From Candidatus Hodarchaeota archaeon (GTDB lineage: Archaea; Asgardarchaeota; Heimdallarchaeia; Hodarchaeales; YT1-039): DNA of 9,687 nt. Of the stretch, positions 6,815 to 9,687 are shown piece by piece. How positions within the stretch are numbered: position 1 is the first letter of the stretch; every line of letters starts with the position of its first letter. The notes under the pieces are model-generated. The model did no database searches. It worked only from the letters and a program-made list of their open reading frames with translations, and had not been told where the DNA came from. Where the stretch lies: assembly GCA_016840025.1 (NCBI GenBank), contig JAEOTF010000209.1:1-9687 (forward strand), in the 5' to 3' direction. A program made the position numbers and the translations under genes.

Positions 6815-7678
6815 TTAGGATTTTACATTTATCCATAAATGGAGTTCTCTATGCGGTTCTTTAATATCGTCGATATAGAGAAGGAACTGTAATTTGAAGG
6901 TTCCGTTATCGCTTACATTGAATTGAAAAATGATTTCATTTAGCTGATCATGCTCCAAGGTGAAATTATTCCTCCAAAGCGTCCTATTCTCCCTCTCACC
7001 GGTTAAGTTGACTAGACCGATCTCAACTGTATAACTTGTTCTTTCATGCTCGCGGCAGACCACCCCTACGATAACCGTACCATTGTCACCGATTGTTAGA
7101 TTAGAGGGGTAATTTTCCGCTGTTCCATTCTCATCCAAAATATAGAACTCGCTAAACTTCTCACCTTCTTTGGGTGCAGTTATAACATAAAATAAAGAAC
7201 AAACAGCGATTATCATAGTAATTACCAATATGATCGTAAGTATTTTATCAACTACTGTAAATTCTTCTCCTTTTGGCAACTCGATCGATATTACAATGCA
7301 AAAGCGGTCTTCCACCGGTAATTGACTTCTTCTATACCATGCGATAATGGAGACTGAGATGATCAAAAGGAACAACAATGCTAATATCGGGTAAAGTCTA
7401 ATACCCCACGGGGAATAATTTAATAAAAGCCCGGTGAGAGAAACAACTGCAATACTTACTCCGAACGAAAATGCGACACGCTCAATAGTATCTATTGATT
7501 CAGCTTTAGGGAACAGTGCAGATACAATCACATACCCCGGCATAAAAAGTACAAATGCAAGTCCGAGAACTACTCGTAATGAACCTGTTTGGGCTGTAAA
7601 TGCAACTACAAGCAACAATGAGGCCAGCACTATCACGAGGACTAAATCCCATGGTTTCTCCCTAATCTCTATCCTCAA
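6815..7678 (-). CDS. DUF1616 membrane protein with glycosylatable ectodomain
   Basis: 287 residues with five likely membrane helices (about 11-29, 34-57, 68-88, 95-114, 144-168) and a C-terminal ectodomain (169-287). LAFVLFMPGYVIVSALFP (40-57), the IERVAFSFGVSIAV segment (65-78) and the tail beginning EKFSEFYILDENG (173-185) are typical of DUF1616. The family is common in archaea, often near surface-glycan and N-glycosylation genes; its biochemical role is unknown. Eight N-x-S/T sequons lie in the last 120 residues (N184, N193, N199, N224, N231, N238, N254, N258). The start is TTG at 7678: no in-frame ATG occurs before residue 46, which is inside a helix, and starting at TTG keeps the usual charged N-terminus before helix 1. 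Only a weak GGG-containing site precedes it. First gene of the DUF1616-DUF58-membrane protein operon, with its own TATA-like box. Confidence 0.88.
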   Translation of the reverse strand: MRIEIREKPWDLVLVIVLASLLLVVAFTAQTGSLRVVLGLAFVLFMPGYVIVSALFPKAESIDTIERVAFSFGVSIAVVSLTGLLLNYSPWGIRLYPILALLFLLIISVSIIAWYRRSQLPVEDRFCIVISIELPKGEEFTVVDKILTIILVITMIIAVCSLFYVITAPKEGEKFSEFYILDENGTAENYPSNLTIGDNGTVIVGVVCREHERTSYTVEIGLVNLTGERENRTLWRNNFTLEHDQLNEIIFQFNVSDNGTFKLQFLLYIDDIKEPHRELHLWINVKS

Positions 7679-7725
7679 AGTTATCCCTGCAATTTTTTTT
7701 ATTGTAAATCTCAGTCTGAGTCTCC

Positions 7726-7740
7726 TATTTAAAGTTTAGT
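7726..7740 (-). promoter_or_regulatory. Archaeal promoter (TATA box) of the DUF1616-DUF58 operon
   Basis: The minus strand reads ACTAAAC followed by TTTAAATA (TATA core at 7726-7733), a good match to archaeal BRE/TATA elements. Transcription would start near 7703-7706, leaving about 25 leader bases before TTG 7678. This supports the minus-strand operon being transcribed independently of the AlkP-superfamily gene upstream. Confidence 0.5.
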
Positions 7741-7756
7741 ATATTGTAATCCAATA

Positions 7757-7812
7757 TTCACAAATAAAATTGACTGGATGTTACTTAATAAGTTTATACA
7801 AGTCTAGAGATA
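7757..7812. repeat. Intergenic direct repeat, copy A
   Basis: This 56-base copy runs from TTCACAAATAAAATTGACTGG to AGTCTAGAGATA. It matches copy B at 9072-9128 at all but two substitutions and one single-base gap (54 of 57 aligned columns). It holds a small palindrome, ACTTA-A-TAAGT. It lies 33 bases after the AlkP-superfamily stop and about 17 bases upstream of the BRE side of the DUF1616 promoter. Confidence 0.9.
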
Positions 7813-7844
7813 GAATAAAAGGAATAGTGATTGAACACAGTTAT

Positions 7845-8786
7845 TCACAAGCGACTATTAAATTTCAGAGATTTTATCTTCTTTTGGATTAGTTCCAACT
7901 CGAGCTTATGTGAATTCATTTTATGTTCTAATAAAGACCTGTCATCATACTTTTTTTGTTTTTTGATTATATACCATGGAACCTTTACAGATTCCTCAGA
8001 TCTAATTCCAGAAACGTGACCATACACCCTATTCTCTCCTAAATGATTTCCGTGATCTGAAGTAATCACGATTTTGCCACAAAGTTCTTCAATTAACCTA
8101 TTAACCTCTTTTATCACGATTTTTAGGTTTTCCCTATAACCCTTCCATACTCTCTCAATTGATATTTGACCATGTCTTACAAGTTCCCATACCGTTGTCT
8201 TCTCTCCACCCCACATTCCTCCCTCCAAGGTATGCCATGTACCATCATCCTTTGATAGTAAATATTTATCACTTATAAAGGGATGATGGGGTTGATTATA
8301 ATGGATTAGAAGCCGCTTATTAGGATATTTATTTATCGCCTCTATAGCCTCGAAAGTTACCGTTTGAGGGGGGACAGTCTTAAGTTTCTTATCCCAACCA
8401 AAATCCCAAACTTCAATAATCTCATAGAATGGGACGAAACCGAATGTTTTATATAAATTTGCACTAGACAAGTGAGGATTCCCCGCAATGCAGACCACAT
8501 CCTTGAATTTCCCTTTGAAATTGTTTCTGATCCATTCCTGGGTTGTGCTTCCCGCTGAAATGATGTAACCTGCATTTGAGTCAACAATTTCCTTGAACAT
8601 GTCATATCTGCAAGCATCAAGCACAATCAAGTGATCCCAATCCTCTTTCATAATATGAACTGCTTTATCCATCGAATACTCAGGATTAAAAAACTCTGTA
8701 TATTTTCTAAAAAGAATCAAATAGTAATTATACAGACCGTCTCTTTTTATATTTTCTAATAATCTAGAACCAGCAACCTTGTCCAT
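7845..8786 (-). CDS. Alkaline-phosphatase-superfamily (sulfatase-like) protein
   Basis: 313 residues from ATG 8786. The metal-site pattern of the alkaline phosphatase/sulfatase superfamily is visible: VLDACRYD (55-62, Asp57), ISAGSTTQEW (76-85, with Ser80/Thr81/Thr82 as candidate nucleophiles), AGNPHLS (101-107), HYNQPHHPF (162-170), ITSDHGNHLGE (241-251, Asp244/His245) and YGHVSG (255-260, His257). The C-x-P-x-R motif that yields formylglycine in true sulfatases is absent, so it may be a phosphodiesterase, phosphatase or phosphotransferase rather than a sulfatase. No signal peptide or membrane helix is evident. The C-terminus (285-313) is charged and helical. Such proteins are known from archaeal surface-glycan clusters, which fits the flippase upstream. 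The start is set by GAGGA about 9 bases upstream. A TTG at 8822 would add 12 poorly supported residues. It is bracketed by the two direct repeats. Confidence 0.85.
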   Translation of the reverse strand: MDKVAGSRLLENIKRDGLYNYYLILFRKYTEFFNPEYSMDKAVHIMKEDWDHLIVLDACRYDMFKEIVDSNAGYIISAGSTTQEWIRNNFKGKFKDVVCIAGNPHLSSANLYKTFGFVPFYEIIEVWDFGWDKKLKTVPPQTVTFEAIEAINKYPNKRLLIHYNQPHHPFISDKYLLSKDDGTWHTLEGGMWGGEKTTVWELVRHGQISIERVWKGYRENLKIVIKEVNRLIEELCGKIVITSDHGNHLGENRVYGHVSGIRSEESVKVPWYIIKKQKKYDDRSLLEHKMNSHKLELELIQKKIKSLKFNSRL

Positions 8787-8940
8787 TATAACATTCCTCG
8801 TATATATTATATTTAGTATCAATCTCTAGTATATCATAAATGTGCATTCCTACGATGGAACGTAAATCTCCCTCTCTAGTGTATTCCCTCTTATATTTAA
8901 TCAACCCTTTTCTTTTGGATTTATTAATTACTTTATCCAT
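8764..8940 (-). CDS. Small hypothetical ORF, possibly a gene remnant
   Basis: ATG at 8940 opens 58 codons ending in TAG, overlapping the AlkP-superfamily start by 23 bases. The product begins MDKVINKSKRKGLIKYKREY, is basic at first, and ends in an acidic and Cys/aromatic part (EECYNGQGCWF). I do not recognise it. No clear Shine-Dalgarno precedes the ATG. The same frame is open further upstream to about 9045 apart from one TGA at 8947-8949, so this may be the rest of a broken gene. The start loosely resembles that of the downstream protein (MDKV, then KRxGL and R-x-Y-T), which may be chance. The proposed promoter of the next gene lies inside it, which argues against it being functional. I favour a remnant or non-coding sequence over a working gene. 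Confidence 0.25.
   Translation of the reverse strand: MDKVINKSKRKGLIKYKREYTREGDLRSIVGMHIYDILEIDTKYNIYEECYNGQGCWF
8801..8816 (-). promoter_or_regulatory. Possible TATA box of the AlkP-superfamily gene
   Basis: The minus strand reads CTAAATATAATATATA, ending 14 bases before ATG 8786. The CTAAATAT part is centred about 26 bases upstream of the ATG, right for a very short leader. A GAGGA motif also lies in between, so the leader length is uncertain. Confidence 0.35.
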
Positions 8941-9033
8941 GTCGATTCAGCTAAATAGTCGTCTCAACCCATAATTCCTCGATACCAAGGAAAAAATGTT
9001 TCTGTCTATATGCTGTTTCAAGTTCCGAAGCAT

Positions 9034-9069
9034 AGTGCATCCCATCCTATCCTAGTTTGGCGATGCACT
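9034..9069. repeat. 8-bp perfect inverted repeat with 20-base spacer
   Basis: AGTGCATC at 9034-9041 pairs with GATGCACT at 9062-9069. On the plus strand the right arm runs into TTTTT (9069-9073), like an intrinsic terminator, but no plus-strand gene ends here. It abuts direct-repeat copy B. It may be a protein-binding site, a rearrangement end or chance. Confidence 0.4.
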
Positions 9070-9071
9070 TT

Positions 9072-9128
9072 TTCACAAATAAAATTGACTGGGATTTTAC
9101 TTAATAAGTTTAAACAAGTCTAGAGATA
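9072..9128. repeat. Intergenic direct repeat, copy B
   Basis: This 57-base partner of copy A (7757-7812) differs from it by a GGGATTT versus GGATGT change and one A/T substitution. It lies about 110 bases after the flippase stop and 285 bases upstream of the AlkP-superfamily start. It has the same orientation as copy A; the distance between copies is about 1.3 kb. Confidence 0.9.
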
Positions 9129-9170
9129 CTATTCATAATATTTAAGAGTACACAAATTTTATTTTTGGCC

Positions 9171-9193
9171 AATGTTTTTTGATAAGAAACATT
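9171..9193 (-). terminator. Hairpin downstream of the flippase gene
   Basis: AATGTTTTTT (9171-9180) can pair with AAGAAACATT (9184-9193): 10 bp with one G-U pair and a 3-base loop. It begins 47 bases after the flippase stop, so it could mark the 3' end of that transcript. It is A+T-rich and not followed by a U-tract on the minus strand, so terminator function is doubtful. Confidence 0.3.
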
Positions 9194-9239
9194 TTAATCC
9201 CTCAGATGTAATAAAGATATTTAATAAAATGATTTATAC

Positions 9240-9687
9240 TTATTCTTTTGTATTTAGTAACACTTGATTGATTGGCTTTAGAAGATCACGTAGAATCTTC
9301 TTATCATCTGAATCAAAGGTTCTTAATATCCATAAAACAATGAAATATATTCCAATAGAGAGAGTGATAAGCAAAAATAGATTGGTCCCAGTAAAAGTTA
9401 AAAGAAATAATGCCATTACTAAACCACTTAAACAAGGTTTTAAAGCAATTTTATGTAATGGTATTCGATGGAAGTGTTTAGCTACAAAATAAAAGAATAA
9501 TGTGAATAAGAGTATCTGTGATAATGCTGTGGATATGCTTGCTCCGACAATTCCAAATATAGGAATTAAAATGAAATTTAAACAAATGTTGACGCTTATA
9601 GCAATCCCGAAGCTAAGTGCTCGTAGGGGTTCTCTATTTATCGAGCCTAATGTCTTCCCAGAAACAGTTCCTACAACCCTTATAGGA
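9240..9687 (-). CDS. Polysaccharide/oligosaccharide flippase (Wzx/MviN type), C-terminal part
   Basis: The last 148 residues of a MOP-superfamily flippase; the rest lies beyond the right edge. The visible start includes LSFGIAISVNICLNFILIP and IFGIVGASISTALSQ. The N-x-x-LN-x-x-LIP-x-FG-x-x-GA-x-x-x-T pattern is the well-known signature of the C-terminal half of Wzx/MATE-like exporters. About four membrane helices are visible (around residues 24-42, 45-67, 80-98 and 102-120), then a charged tail containing FDSDDKK. It ends in TAA at 9240. These proteins flip lipid-linked sugars to the outer face of the membrane. In an archaeon this would feed surface polysaccharide or N-glycan assembly, consistent with the epimerase and DUF1616 genes nearby. 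No catalytic residues are expected; the substrate cannot be told. Confidence 0.85.
   Translation of the reverse strand, partial: PIRVVGTVSGKTLGSINREPLRALSFGIAISVNICLNFILIPIFGIVGASISTALSQILLFTLFFYFVAKHFHRIPLHKIALKPCLSGLVMALFLLTFTGTNLFLLITLSIGIYFIVLWILRTFDSDDKKILRDLLKPINQVLLNTKE

Larger units (their letters stand above)
8823..9239. other. Gene-poor A+T-rich interval between the AlkP-superfamily and flippase genes
   Basis: About 420 bases without a secure gene. From right to left it holds a 10-bp hairpin (9171-9193), direct-repeat copy B (9072-9128), an 8-bp inverted repeat (9034-9069), and an open frame broken by one TGA (9045 to 8764). The length and the broken frame suggest a decayed gene or the footprint of a past rearrangement; no transposase fragment is recognisable. 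Confidence 0.5.

Noticed and set aside
8357..8626. 89-codon minus-strand open frame
   Set aside because: A second frame inside the AlkP-superfamily gene, which has the conserved motifs.
8787..8822. TTG 8822 as start of the AlkP-superfamily protein
   Set aside because: No Shine-Dalgarno before TTG 8822, a TATA-like element lies within the extension, and ATG 8786 has GAGGA about 9 bases upstream.
7757..9128. CRISPR-like array or insertion sequence
   Set aside because: Only two repeat copies about 1.3 kb apart, no regular spacers, and no transposase-like reading frame or terminal inverted repeats with target duplication.
9268..9492. 74-codon plus-strand open frame
   Set aside because: Antisense to the flippase C-terminus; the basic product is what reverse-complemented membrane-helix codons give.

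Overview
The window looks like an A+T-rich euryarchaeal chromosome, perhaps from a methanogen or methane-oxidiser lineage; that placement is inference. Supporting signs are TATA-like boxes upstream of starts, AUGA-type start/stop overlaps with strong Shine-Dalgarno sequences, DUF1616 and DUF4350 proteins of the type found in archaea, and ectodomains crowded with N-x-S/T sequons, as expected for AglB-type N-glycosylated surface proteins. I see no tRNA, rRNA, CRISPR array or transposase.

Layout. (1) Positions 1-355, minus strand: the N-terminal 118 residues of an NAD(P)-dependent sugar-nucleotide epimerase/dehydratase, running off the left edge. (2) 616-4824, plus strand: a tight three-gene operon. 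It encodes a secreted, Ig-like-repeat, single-pass protein with a DUF4129-like cytosolic tail, then a DUF4350-like ectoprotein, then a MoxR-type AAA+ ATPase. (3) 4834-7678, minus strand, convergent with the previous operon after only 9 bases: DUF1616 membrane/ectodomain protein, DUF58 (vWA-like) protein, and an unrecognised 170-residue integral membrane protein. (4) 7757-9128: a region bracketed by two nearly identical 56-57 bp direct repeats. It contains an alkaline-phosphatase-superfamily (sulfatase-like) gene and a doubtful or decayed small ORF. (5) 9240-9687, minus strand: the C-terminal part of a Wzx/MviN-type polysaccharide flippase, running off the right edge.

How it may fit together. 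MoxR ATPases and DUF58 proteins commonly work as pairs, and DUF4129/DUF4350 proteins are their frequent neighbours. Here the set is split into two convergent transcription units that also include DUF1616 and a small polytopic protein. The best reading is one cell-envelope system: a glycosylated, Ig-repeat surface module and a DUF4350 ectodomain anchored in the membrane, with a cytosolic MoxR/DUF58 chaperone pair acting on the membrane complex. It lies between sugar-nucleotide, flippase and AlkP-superfamily genes typical of surface-glycan clusters. The substrate and role of the system cannot be read from the sequence.

The main oddities are a Ser-to-Cys change in the first MIDAS-like motif of the DUF58 protein, a textbook EF-hand loop in the DUF4350 ectodomain, 16 sequons all on the outer side of the Ig-repeat protein, and the direct repeats around the AlkP-superfamily gene.
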